From contig CAXTSX010000005.1 of NCBI GenBank assembly GCA_964247085.1, forward strand, positions 1 through 64,000: 64,000 nt of DNA. Direction: 5' to 3'. Each line of letters opens with the position of its first letter. Positions within the stretch are counted from its first letter, which is position 1. This document shows positions 1 to 8,054 of this stretch, one piece after another. The DNA is from JAAFHZ01 sp964247085 (GTDB lineage Bacteria > Cyanobacteriota > Cyanobacteriia > Cyanobacteriales > Chamaesiphonaceae). The position numbers and the translations under genes are program-made. The notes beneath the pieces were generated by a model. That model did no database searches, was not told the DNA's origin, and saw only the letters and a program-made list of their open reading frames with translations.

Positions 1-761
1 GTGAACGTGAAGCACTTCTCATGTTGGGAGTAGTCCATGAAGGTGTGGCTTTTCCATTGGTTTGGACAATGTTAAACAAGAAGGGGAACTCCAACTACAA
101 AGAGCGAATAACGCTGCTCGAAGAATTTCGAGAAATCTTTCCAGAGGTAGTAGTGGACTATATTACAGGCGACCGGGAATTCATAGGAGAAGATTGGTTT
201 GACCACTTGCTCAACCAGACTCTGATGCCTTTCCGAATCCGCATTCGCCACAGCGATCATCTTTTTGATGGCAAGAATTCCTTCAACTCCAAGGTGGTCT
301 TTAGTCACCTCAGAATTGGAGAACAGCAAGTACTCAAGTGCCGACGGCGGGTGTGGGGTCATTGGGTGTATGTGAGTGCTTTGCGCTTAGAAGACAACGA
401 GCTATTAGTAGTAGTGACCCGTCACAAGCCCCAGAGCGCGATTGTAGACTATGCCAATCGTTGGGGAATTGAGACATTGTTCGGCTGCTTGAAGACCAGA
501 GGCTTTTGCTTGGAATCCACACACTTACAAGATGCTGAACGTCTTGGGCGCATGGTGGCATTACTGACAATTGCATTGTGCTGGGCTTTCAAGACTGGAG
601 AATGGCTATCTCAGCATAACCCTATCAAAATCAAAAAGCATGGACGCAAAGCCAAAAGCATCTTCCGGTTTGGCTTAGATCACCTGCGTCACATTTTCCT
701 GAACCTCGAATCCTCTGAAAGCCAGTCACTGGAAGCGATACAGTTTTTGTCCTGTACTTAG
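1..761 (+). mobile_element. IS4-type transposase, 3' part (runs off window start)
   Basis: DDE transposase of the IS4 family. The reading frame is open from base 3, so the first Met at 21 is internal and the true N-terminus, with the first catalytic Asp, lies outside the window. A central 'TGDREF' supplies the second acidic residue. The C-terminal block 'YANRWGIETLFGCLK' fits the IS4 signature Y-x2-R-x3-E-x6-K, which holds the catalytic Glu. The frame ends at TAG 759-761, and the DNA passes about 10-20 bases later into a decapitated PIN gene, so the right end of the element lies near 762-776. The left end and terminal repeats cannot be seen. Confidence 0.9.
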
Positions 762-1088
762 CAATTTGACATACACTTGTCAGTACCTCTCGTACTGGAA
801 TATACCGAAGTTCTGCTACGAGAGCTACCGAATATTTACCTAAATCGTAATGAAGTCGATGACCTAATCGATTTCTATTGTGCAGTGGGAGTGCCTCATG
901 AAATTTTCTTCCTTTGGCGACCATTCTTGCGCGACCCAAAAGATGAAATGGTACTGGAGCTTGCAGTCAAAGCAGGATGTGAGAGTATAATTACATATAA
1001 CACCCGTGACTTTGCAGGCGTTGAGCAGTTTGGTTTAAAGCTACTTAAGCCTTCGGAGTTTTTACGCCTGATAGGAAAGCTGCCATGA
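762..1088 (+). pseudogene. PIN-domain toxin missing its N-terminus (cut by the IS)
   Basis: The frame reads from just after the transposase stop through 'SVPLVLEYTEVLLR' to 'ILKPSEFL'-like terminal residues, matching the C-terminal two thirds of COG1569-type PIN toxins (residues 'FLRDPKDEMVLELAVKAG' and 'IITYNTRDF' carry the later acidic positions). The first beta strand with the essential 'DTN' motif is absent. The only available start is TTG 777. The simplest reading is insertion of the IS4 element into an intact toxin gene, leaving this fragment coupled by an ATGA overlap to the antitoxin downstream. It is unlikely to be an active nuclease. Confidence 0.8.
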
Positions 1089-1330
1089 GTATCGTTCAAG
1101 TTCAAATTCCTGACTCACTCCAGAAAAGTCTATCCGATCTTGCCGATCGTGATGGAATTTCTATCGATCAGTTTATATCTACTGCGATCGCGGAAAAGCT
1201 CTCAGCTTTGATGACAGAAAATTATCTCAAGGATCGTGCTAATAGAGGCGATCGGGCAAAGCATGAAGCAATCTTAGCAAAAGTTCCCGATGTGGAGCCA
1301 GAAGAATATGACAGGATACCGACTGTCTAA
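1085..1330 (+). CDS. Ribbon-helix-helix (HicB/CopG-like) antitoxin
   Basis: This 81-residue protein has an N-terminal ribbon-helix-helix pattern ('IVQVQIPDSLQKSLSDLADRDGISIDQFISTAIAEKL', here read in pieces), the DNA-binding fold of small antitoxins. The C-terminal half is charged and probably binds the toxin. Its ATG overlaps the stop of the PIN fragment in an ATGA, the usual coupling of toxin and antitoxin, but with the toxin first. Because the toxin is truncated by the IS, this gene may be an orphan. Upstream transcription, if any, would now come from the IS element. Confidence 0.75.
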   Translation: MSIVQVQIPDSLQKSLSDLADRDGISIDQFISTAIAEKLSALMTENYLKDRANRGDRAKHEAILAKVPDVEPEEYDRIPTV

Positions 1331-1438
1331 CAAGCCCGTTGCACGCCGACCGTATTGAGTTTTTTTTAAGCCCGAAAATTTACTGGCGGCGGTTCAACTT
1401 GATCGTTAGACCGCACAATCCATTATGGGCAACTTGGG

Positions 1439-1522
1439 CTATTTCCTGGTCGCCGACCTTCTATTAGACGACAGTAGGTAGGTTAAACGGCGGAGCAATT
1501 GGGCATCGACAATGAACTTCAT
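1439..1522 (-). pseudogene. Truncated DUF5615 PIN-like toxin
   Basis: A 27-codon frame starts at ATG 1522-1520, overlapping the DUF433 stop as ATGA, and reads 'MKFIVDAQLLRRLTYLLSS' before a stop at 1439. This is the N-terminus of DUF5615 PIN-like proteins, which normally follow DUF433 genes and are about 110 residues. The frame then falls apart; no clear continuation is seen down to the antitoxin end near 1330. I infer a frameshift or deletion that disabled the toxin. Confidence 0.65.
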
Positions 1523-1755
1523 GAAGCGATTTTGTAGATGCTTTTAACTTGACTTAAATGAGCGACAAAAAGCAGGACGGCAAATAAGTCTTCTGGCTCT
1601 AAATCTTCATAGTCTTCTAGAATTTCTGAATGAGTCATCCCGGAACTGAGCAACTCTAGTATAAATTCGATCGGATATCGAAGTCCACGAATGCAGGGCT
1701 TGCCGTGGCAGATATCGGGATTGTGGGTAATGGGTTGAAGGAGGTTAGCGGCCAT
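1519..1755 (-). CDS. DUF433 antitoxin
   Basis: A 78-residue DUF433 protein with the family hallmarks 'NPDICHGKPCIRGLRYP' near the N-terminus and a short helix-turn-helix-like segment ('GMTHSEILEDYEDLEPEDL'). Family members are antitoxins paired with DUF5615 PIN-like nucleases. The partner gene begins with an ATGA overlap but is broken after 27 codons, so this antitoxin is probably an orphan. No other gene is seen on the minus strand upstream, so it likely has its own promoter in 1756-1951. Confidence 0.8.
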   Translation of the reverse strand: MAANLLQPITHNPDICHGKPCIRGLRYPIEFILELLSSGMTHSEILEDYEDLEPEDLFAVLLFVAHLSQVKSIYKIAS

Positions 1756-1951
1756 GAGATTTCCAAAAATCTAGATCTTTAACGTCTCTGGTTAATTGGC
1801 AAGTCTCAAGCAGAGATCGATCGGCCACGATCAAATAATTCTTACTGCCATTCACGCAAATAGCAAAAATAAGATAGCCCCTATCGACCGAGCCAGACTC
1901 CATAACTAGTTAGAGGTAAACTAGTCCAGTAACTTAGGGATCAACAACACT

Positions 1952-2728
1952 ATGCCTGAAGCAGTTTTAAAAGGACGTGTCGCCCTGGTGACAGGGGTAA
2001 GTCGGCGCAAAGGAATTGGCTTTGCGATCGCCCAAAGACTAGCCCTGTTAGGTGCCGATGTTTTCATTCACTCCTTTTCTCCCTACGATGCCGATCGAGA
2101 TTGGGGCGCTGATCCAGATGGAATTGTGGCCTTAATAGCTACACTACAAAAACATGGCACCAAGATTGCCCATGCTGAGGGAGACTTTCTCGATCCCGCA
2201 GTGCCGCAGCAAATTATGAATAGTGCCGTTCAAACTTTTGGGCATGTAGACATTTTGGTGGCTAACCACACCTACAGTACCTCCGAAAATTTAGAAGAAC
2301 TAACTGCCGCCACCATTGATACCCACTTTCAAGTTAATGTGCGTGGTACCTTGCTGCTCACCCAAGCCTTCGCCGCTCAACATCATCAGGGTGCTGGCGG
2401 TCGAGTTATCTTGTTAACCTCTGGGCAACACATCAACCCGATGCCCAGTGAACTGGCCTACGTGGCATCAAAAGGGGCGTTGCATCAACTGACGCTGAGT
2501 TTATCGGCTCACCTGCTGCCCCGTGGCATTACTGTGAACACTGTAAATCCTGGTGCCACGGATACGGGCTGGGCTAAGGCCGAACTCTATGAGCTAATTC
2601 GCGCGGCTAATCCGCAAGGACGCTGGGGCAAACCTGAAGATACTGCCCGGTTGATCGGCTGGTTAGCCACCGATGATGCCCAGTGGATTACGGGGCAGAT
2701 TTTGAACTCCACTGGTGGTGGATATTAA
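1952..2728 (+). CDS. SDR-family oxidoreductase
   Basis: Short-chain dehydrogenase/reductase of 258 residues. The N-terminal 'TGVSRRKGIG' is the Rossmann dinucleotide-binding loop (TGxxxxxGIG), 'NHTY' stands where NNAG normally is, a Ser in 'LLTSGQH' and 'YVASK' give the catalytic Ser-Tyr-Lys, and 'NTVNPGATDTGW' follows. It resembles the SDRs annotated as 3-oxoacyl-ACP reductase-like, but the 'ANHT' deviation and solo position leave the substrate open. The stop overlaps the 3' end of the convergent rhomboid gene by four bases. Confidence 0.85.
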   Translation: MPEAVLKGRVALVTGVSRRKGIGFAIAQRLALLGADVFIHSFSPYDADRDWGADPDGIVALIATLQKHGTKIAHAEGDFLDPAVPQQIMNSAVQTFGHVDILVANHTYSTSENLEELTAATIDTHFQVNVRGTLLLTQAFAAQHHQGAGGRVILLTSGQHINPMPSELAYVASKGALHQLTLSLSAHLLPRGITVNTVNPGATDTGWAKAELYELIRAANPQGRWGKPEDTARLIGWLATDDAQWITGQILNSTGGGY

Positions 2729-4266
2729 ACTTTTTTACTTCTGATGCTGGCTAACACTACACCTACTACCAAACCGATCGCCAGGCCCGAAAAGTGACCA
2801 ACAATGCTGGTATGCCCATTAGTGATATCAAACAACAACTGCAATCCCACTGCCACTCCGATCGACTTCAGCTCACGACTGGCGGTAGCTGCTCGATGTT
2901 GCCACCAACTGACTAAATAAATTGCTCCCATGACTCCCAGTAGACCCATAATTGCGCCGGAGGCACCAGCGGTAGCGCGTATTTGGGTAGCTGGTTGCCA
3001 CAGGTCTACATAGGTAACACAAGCCATCGCCCCGATCCCAGTCAGCATATAGGCCACGATGAATTTGACAGTTCCTAAGCGATGTTCTACAAACTTGCCC
3101 AAATAGTTTAAGCCCAGCATGTTCATCAACAGATGAATGAAATTGAGATGCAGAAAGTTAGCAGTAATTAATCGCCACCATTCCCCAGCCATCACCAACG
3201 GTGCAATCAGACTACCCCAACTGAGCCAGGGTAATTGGGGGGGAGCTGAAAACATTTTCCAGCCAATTTCGGCGACGAATACGCCAATATTGAGCCACAG
3301 CAAAAATTTAGTCGCGGGCGTGGAGACCTGGGCGGGGACTAATTGGCCATGATCGATTTCTTGGCGAGCGGCGGCTTCGATATTCGATACCAGTGACCAA
3401 TCATCCGGTTGCAATTGTGACAGGTGGGGGAGGGGTTGAGCCAGTCGCCAGGACAAATCTTGCTGCAGATAAAAATTATCAGCGGTCTGCAAATTAATTA
3501 ATCTTTGCTTTCCTTGGCCAGCAGCCAATTCTGCTGTGCCTAACCAAAATTCTTGACTGGTTACTGGAAAAGGCCGCAGGGCATAGGGAGCGATCGCTGC
3601 TACTGATTCTGTTCTGCCACAAAAAGCCAAGGTTTGTAGCCGTGATACCAATAGGTCACTGCTGTGGGGTAAGCGATCGATCAACTCCAGCAACCTTGGT
3701 AAATCCCCAGTTTCGCCCAAAGCCCGCAAGTAGTAAGTTCTGATGGGCGATCGATCTTGTTCTAGTTCGATCGGACTCAGCTGGCCATCGACCCAAGTTA
3801 AATATTCTGCCCACCGGTTAGTAACCCGGTAACTAAGAGCGATCGCATTGCGGGGCATCATCCGCTGGTCAGCTTGGTAACGGCTCAGAATTGTTTCAGC
3901 GGTGGTGACTTCTCCCTGTTGCCATAAAGCGAGGCCGCGCAAGATTTGGGGATAGACCCACATACCATCCGTGGGCATCAGCCAGCGCATCCGCGCCGCG
4001 TGACGACTGGCCTGATCGAATTGAGCGTGGGCGGTTAGGATATTCAAGCGGCGCATCAGCAGGATCGGCCACAGAATTACTAGCAGCCACAGCCCGAGGC
4101 CAATCACCAAAGTGAATTTGGGTGCAAAATACCAGCAGAGACCAATGATTATCGGCAGTCCGATCGCACTAACTCGGATACTTTTAAGCGTGGGAGATTT
4201 GTGAAAGGCAATCACCAAGCAATAAAAAATGATGATTTGCAAGATGACGGTGTTGGTAAAGCTCAT
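2725..4266 (-). CDS. Rhomboid family intramembrane serine protease with N-terminal soluble region
   Basis: A 513-residue membrane protein. Two hydrophobic helices open the protein, followed by a soluble region of about 230 residues with helical, TPR-like character, then a six-helix rhomboid domain. The catalytic Ser is in 'GASGAIMG' (Ser about 436) and the partner His in 'GHFSG' (about 491); 'HLNFIHLLMNMLGL' supplies the conserved His and Asn of helix 2. Rhomboids cleave transmembrane substrates within the bilayer; the substrate here is unknown. It sits alone between an SDR gene and the cobalt transporter. Confidence 0.88.
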   Translation of the reverse strand: MSFTNTVILQIIIFYCLVIAFHKSPTLKSIRVSAIGLPIIIGLCWYFAPKFTLVIGLGLWLLVILWPILLMRRLNILTAHAQFDQASRHAARMRWLMPTDGMWVYPQILRGLALWQQGEVTTAETILSRYQADQRMMPRNAIALSYRVTNRWAEYLTWVDGQLSPIELEQDRSPIRTYYLRALGETGDLPRLLELIDRLPHSSDLLVSRLQTLAFCGRTESVAAIAPYALRPFPVTSQEFWLGTAELAAGQGKQRLINLQTADNFYLQQDLSWRLAQPLPHLSQLQPDDWSLVSNIEAAARQEIDHGQLVPAQVSTPATKFLLWLNIGVFVAEIGWKMFSAPPQLPWLSWGSLIAPLVMAGEWWRLITANFLHLNFIHLLMNMLGLNYLGKFVEHRLGTVKFIVAYMLTGIGAMACVTYVDLWQPATQIRATAGASGAIMGLLGVMGAIYLVSWWQHRAATASRELKSIGVAVGLQLLFDITNGHTSIVGHFSGLAIGLVVGVVLASIRSKKV

Positions 4267-4309
4267 CGATCAAATGTCCCCTTCAGACCTGTAGCGAATA
4301 ACTGCTATC

Positions 4310-5161
4310 CTAACCTTTGCCGGAAAGTGGAAAAGCCTGAAAGAGCTGGCGGAACTCCTCCAGCGAGCGTGGTACTGCTGATTGTGGCGGCAGTTGAGGG
4401 GCTAAAGCTTGCCACATTTCCCAGAGCAAGGGCATTCCCAATTCAAATTCTGGCATGGTTTTCAACCGATCGAACACCTCTAACGTTTCACCTTCAATTA
4501 GCAGGCGACCCTCCTGCATCACCAAAATCCAATCCGCCCACTCGTATACAAAATCTAAGTCATGAGTGGCAATTAGTAAGGTTGTCTCTAGTTTGGCAAT
4601 AGCTGCTAGCTCCGCTAATAGGTTACGAGTTTGAATCGGATCGAGATAAGCCGTTGGTTCATCTAACAACAATAATTCTGGCTGTAAAGCCATCACCCCG
4701 GCAATGCTCACCCGCTTTTTTTGGCCCAAACTGAGATGCTGCAGCGGAGACATGGCTAGGTCTTCTAGATTAAAATCGGCTAAAGTCTTGGTCACTTTTC
4801 GGGCTACTTCAGCTTCCGGTAAGCCCTGATTGCAGAGTCCATAGGAAATATCGGCTGCTACGGTGGGGGCGACCAGCTGCTGTTCGGGGTCTTGAAATAC
4901 TAATCCCACCCGTTGCCGCCACCGATTGAGAGCCGCTCGATCGAACTTCAGGGGTGTTTTATCTAATTGAATAGAACCGCGATCAGGCTCACACAAGCCG
5001 TCTGCCAACAAAAATAGTGTCGATTTACCGCAGCCGTTCTGACCAATCAAAGCTGTATTTTTGCTGGTGGGTAATCGAAAACTCAAACCATCTATCGTTG
5101 GCGATTTGGCCATCGGATAGCTGTAATGAACATCCTGAAATTCCAGCAAATACTCAGACAT
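4310..5161 (-). CDS. cbiO: Cobalt ECF transporter ATP-binding protein CbiO
   Basis: ABC ATPase of about 283 residues. 'GQNGCGKST' is Walker A, 'LSLGQ' the signature loop, 'LLLLDEPTAYLD' Walker B with the D-loop, and 'IATHDLDF' carries the switch His. I prefer the ATG at 5161 ('MSEYLLEF') over the GTG six bases upstream. It overlaps the end of cbiQ by eight bases, indicating translational coupling. It is the last gene of the cbiMNQO operon and would energise cobalt uptake from the cytoplasmic face. The long C-terminal part is usual for CbiO-type ATPases. Confidence 0.92.
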   Translation of the reverse strand: MSEYLLEFQDVHYSYPMAKSPTIDGLSFRLPTSKNTALIGQNGCGKSTLFLLADGLCEPDRGSIQLDKTPLKFDRAALNRWRQRVGLVFQDPEQQLVAPTVAADISYGLCNQGLPEAEVARKVTKTLADFNLEDLAMSPLQHLSLGQKKRVSIAGVMALQPELLLLDEPTAYLDPIQTRNLLAELAAIAKLETTLLIATHDLDFVYEWADWILVMQEGRLLIEGETLEVFDRLKTMPEFELGMPLLWEMWQALAPQLPPQSAVPRSLEEFRQLFQAFPLSGKG

Positions 5162-5951
5162 AGACACGGTAGAAAATTTCCCCGGTAATCAATAATAAGC
5201 AACCGCCGATCGCTTCCCAACCATAGCGGTATGAATATTGATAATTATGGGGTTGCCAGAACCGAAATTCTTGTTGAAATCCCCGGGCTTTTACCCCCAA
5301 TATCAGCTGCTGATAACGAATAGCAGTCCGTTGAATCAGTTGTCGAACTAGTAGACTCAAGCTATTCATGCGCAGCTTGCTGGTACGATATCCACCCCGA
5401 GCGACTTGAGCGGTAACAATTTTTTGGGCGGTATCGGCTAACAAAAAAATAAAACGGTAAACCAACAGCGATAGTTCTATTAAGATCGGTGGACAACCAA
5501 TTTTTTGGCCAACAGTAGCTAGATCGATCGCCGGAATAGTGAGAACGATAAAAAATAGCGCCGAAGTGCTAGCCAATGATCGACTAAAAACTTCCATCGC
5601 TCGGATTAAACCGCGATGACTGAGGTAGAGATGCCCACCCCAGAGATTCATTTGCCACCAGGCATCGGTCTGCATTTCTAAAGAGATAGTCGTAGCATAC
5701 TCCAAGACTAAAGCGGGCAAACTAGTCACCATAAATACCAACACGCCTAGAATCATTGAACCATAAATTTGGCGCGGAATGCCAGCATAAAAAACACTCC
5801 AAACACTCATCCACCCAAATATGAGAATTTGCACAGGATAATGAGACATCAGCGATATGAGCAATACCAAGATGGCAAACAACAGTTTCTGCCCTGGAGG
5901 TAAATGGCGCAGCCGATTAGTATAAGCCAGAGTATCGAATTGAATATGCAC
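5154..5951 (-). CDS. cbiQ: Cobalt ECF transporter transmembrane protein CbiQ
   Basis: A 265-residue T-component with several hydrophobic helices and a C-terminal cytoplasmic segment bearing 'ARGGYRTSK' and 'VKARGFQ', the two Ala-Arg-Gly coupling helices that contact CbiO in this family. It starts one base inside the cbiN stop. Within the operon it connects the ATPase to CbiM/CbiN. Order cbiM-cbiN-cbiQ-cbiO is the standard one for cobalt importers. Confidence 0.92.
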   Translation of the reverse strand: MHIQFDTLAYTNRLRHLPPGQKLLFAILVLLISLMSHYPVQILIFGWMSVWSVFYAGIPRQIYGSMILGVLVFMVTSLPALVLEYATTISLEMQTDAWWQMNLWGGHLYLSHRGLIRAMEVFSRSLASTSALFFIVLTIPAIDLATVGQKIGCPPILIELSLLVYRFIFLLADTAQKIVTAQVARGGYRTSKLRMNSLSLLVRQLIQRTAIRYQQLILGVKARGFQQEFRFWQPHNYQYSYRYGWEAIGGCLLLITGEIFYRVYV

Positions 5952-6274
5952 TAATCACGATTTTTGAGCATTGGAGAGTCTTCTTTATTGGCTTGCCGTC
6001 TTTCGGTTCGGCCTTTATATAAACCCAATATATAACAAGTGATCCCGGATCCGATCGCCGCCTGAGCTGCAAACAAAAAAGTCTCTATTTCGCCACCAGA
6101 AGGCTTGATCACCGGCTCGAACCAAGGTTTATAGCCAGGCTTGACTGCTTCGATCGCTGTGATATTAATGCTATCAGTGGCCTTAAACTCTTTGCCTTGA
6201 TACATTAAGACTGGAGCCATTGATAATATAACGGCACCACTCAGTAACCAGATATTAATTGCTGACTTCTGCAT
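5951..6274 (-). CDS. cbiN: Cobalt ECF transporter accessory subunit CbiN
   Basis: A 107-residue protein with two transmembrane helices, one at the N-terminus and one near residues 67-87, separated by a periplasmic loop ('YKPWFEPVIKPSGGEIE') that matches CbiN. CbiN is the small subunit that helps load cobalt onto CbiM. The gene overlaps cbiM upstream by 20 bases and cbiQ by one, so all are likely translated from one mRNA. Confidence 0.88.
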   Translation of the reverse strand: MQKSAINIWLLSGAVILSMAPVLMYQGKEFKATDSINITAIEAVKPGYKPWFEPVIKPSGGEIETFLFAAQAAIGSGITCYILGLYKGRTERRQANKEDSPMLKNRD

Positions 6275-7037
6275 TGGAGTTATTCCCCTTTTGAAATAGT
6301 TCGAGTACTTTTAATTCTTGTTGACCATAATCTTGGAGCCAGTTCCATACTAACAAAGTCAATAAACCCTCACTGATCGCCAACGGGATTTGGGTAACTG
6401 CAAACACACCTACAAATTTGATGAAAGCGGCCATGAATCCGCCCTGAGCAGCCGGAAAAGCCAGAGCCAACTGCATAGCAGTCACCAAATAGGTACATAA
6501 GTCTTCTAGCATCGAGGCCATAAATACCGCAGTTTTTGGATGTCCAGTGCGGGAGATTGCCTTGTAGACAACATAAGCAACCAGCGGACCGACAATCGCC
6601 ATCGAAAATGCATTTGCACCTAAAGTTGTCAGTCCACCGTGAGCAAGGAGGATTGCTTGAAATAACAATACTAATCCTCCCATCACCGACATGGCCAGTG
6701 GGCCAAACAGAATTGTTCCTAGTCCTGTTCCGGTAGGATGGGAACTACTCCCGTTAACTGAAGGAATCTTGAGCGCTGAAAGAACAAATGTAAAAGCTCC
6801 AGATAAAGCCAATAGTAGCTTCAGTTCTGGATGTGCTTGAGTGATTCGATTAATAGAACGTAAGCCGAAGAAAAAGAACGGTAAAGCAGCGATCCACCAA
6901 AATGCTGCCCATTCTTTAGGTAAATATCCCTCGGCAATATGCATGGCATGGGCTGGGGCAGGAGAACCAATGATTAGGTAGCAGCTTAGTCCCAGCATCG
7001 CTAATAAAGATGCCAGTTTTTGACGTTTTGTTTTCAT
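6255..7037 (-). CDS. cbiM: Cobalt ECF transporter substrate-capture protein CbiM
   Basis: A 260-residue polytopic membrane protein. It begins with a cleavable signal peptide ending 'APAHA', so the mature N-terminus would be 'MHIAEGYLP'. That Met-His at the new N-terminus is how CbiM/NikM proteins coordinate the metal. The conserved 'NGSSSHPTGTGLG' loop follows near residue 95. Family knowledge alone cannot fully separate cobalt from nickel, but the cobalamin riboswitch directly upstream argues for cobalt. First gene of the operon. Confidence 0.93.
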   Translation of the reverse strand: MKTKRQKLASLLAMLGLSCYLIIGSPAPAHAMHIAEGYLPKEWAAFWWIAALPFFFFGLRSINRITQAHPELKLLLALSGAFTFVLSALKIPSVNGSSSHPTGTGLGTILFGPLAMSVMGGLVLLFQAILLAHGGLTTLGANAFSMAIVGPLVAYVVYKAISRTGHPKTAVFMASMLEDLCTYLVTAMQLALAFPAAQGGFMAAFIKFVGVFAVTQIPLAISEGLLTLLVWNWLQDYGQQELKVLELFQKGNNSNAEVSN

Positions 7038-7134
7038 GATGGTCTCAGTGAATTTACGAAGTGAAAATGAAGCTGATTTAGTAGTTCACCGATTCCGAAA
7101 CACGATGTATTTAGTAATTATCATCTGTACCTCG

Positions 7135-7290
7135 CAGATTAAGAATATTTCTTTTAGTGGGCATTCTGACTTAGAGAGAAACGCTCTCTTTACAGCTGCG
7201 GGACAGTGCTGGAATCTTACCAAGCTTTCCCCACTTTTGACAATTTGTTTCAGTATATCAGTCTCTAGAACACGGTTCGGTGAAATTCGA
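7135..7290 (-). promoter_or_regulatory. Cobalamin (B12) riboswitch
   Basis: On the minus strand the core motifs of the AdoCbl riboswitch occur in order: 'GTGGGGAAAGCTTGGT' (about 7235-7220), 'AGATTCCAGCACTG', 'CCCGCAGCTGTAA' (about 7203-7191), a short variable stem, then the B12 box 'AAGTCAGAATGCCCACT' (7172-7156). The cbiM start is about 120 bases beyond the B12 box. Ligand binding is expected to switch off the cobalt importer when corrinoid is plentiful. Outer stem boundaries are approximate. An octamer 'TTCACCGA' before the core is complementary to 'TCGGTGAA' nearer cbiM and may belong to the expression platform; that part is inference. Confidence 0.9.
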
Positions 7291-7324
7291 GAAACTTTAC
7301 GCCGCAACGAAAATGTCCCCGGCA

Positions 7325-7557
7325 CTCGAAAGGGCTAGGGACAGTCAATAAAATTAAGTAAACAGGGTGGCAGCAACTTCAATGTCAATTGAAAAGCGTA
7401 TTTAAGATTTAGTAATTCGTTTTTATATGGATTTTAAAAGGGTTATCAAACCCAGTTAGGGGATGAAAAAATGACGTTGCTTTTACCTATCTAACCAGGA
7501 TAGCCGAATCATGTTTTAAATCCATGAGACAAAAGGCGTAATTTTTGGTCTAAATGT
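7325..7557. other. Intergenic stretch with a possible structured element
   Basis: No gene is seen between the riboswitch leader and ndhM. Near-complementary arms 'ATGGATTTTAAAA' (7427-7439) and 'TTTTAAATCCAT' (7513-7524) enclose two small hairpins, GGGTT-atca-AACCC (about 7440-7453) and CTATC-N7-GATAG (about 7488-7504). This could fold into a three-way RNA structure on either strand, act as the 3' end of ndhM mRNA, or be chance. No T-run follows, so an ordinary terminator is not supported. Confidence 0.3.
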
Positions 7558-7911
7558 TCACGATATTTTGCTAACAGCAGGATTTAGGACTTGTGGTAGT
7601 CCCATACTGTAGTTCAATACCCTACTATTGAGGTTGTATTTGATATCTCCTTTTTGGAGTAGCGATCGAACAAAATGCTCTAAATCTGAGCCAATTTTTC
7701 GTAAGTTATATTCGGTCAAGTCTTGACCGCTATAGGCTTCTACTAAATCATCAAAGTAACGGTAAACTTTTTGCAGATCATCATCGCCCCACACCAGCTC
7801 GTTATCAGGATCGACATCCAGGGTGAGAACTTGGTCACTGGGCTGCAACTCATTATCTTTAATCTCGGCGGTGTAGATATGAATGTGTCTGGTTGTAGAC
7901 TTTAGTAACAT
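7558..7911 (-). CDS. ndhM: NAD(P)H dehydrogenase-like (NDH-1) subunit M
   Basis: The 117-residue product from ATG 7911 reads 'MLLKSTTRHIHIYTAEI', then 'LTLDVDPDNELVW', 'YNLRKIGSDLEHFVRSLLQ' and 'NSRVLNYSMGLPQV', all strongly conserved in NdhM. This is a peripheral subunit specific to the cyanobacterial and chloroplast photosynthetic complex I, used in cyclic electron flow and respiration at the thylakoid. An in-frame ATG five codons upstream exists, but family alignment favours the start given. No other ndh gene lies near, which is usual for ndhM. Confidence 0.93.
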   Translation of the reverse strand: MLLKSTTRHIHIYTAEIKDNELQPSDQVLTLDVDPDNELVWGDDDLQKVYRYFDDLVEAYSGQDLTEYNLRKIGSDLEHFVRSLLQKGDIKYNLNSRVLNYSMGLPQVLNPAVSKIS

Positions 7912-8054
7912 AGAAAAAATCAGCAAACATGCTGGCGGAAATCCCTTCTTAATTATGAGCCGATCAGCGATTTTTGCCTAGAAATTCGACTGACGATCAT
8001 AACTTGGGAATAATAGATACCACCCGGGTCAGTCCACCATCAATTCCGATATTC

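Noticed and set aside
72..939. Minus-strand frames opposite the transposase
   Set aside because: They are shadows of the IS4 coding frame without domain resemblance.
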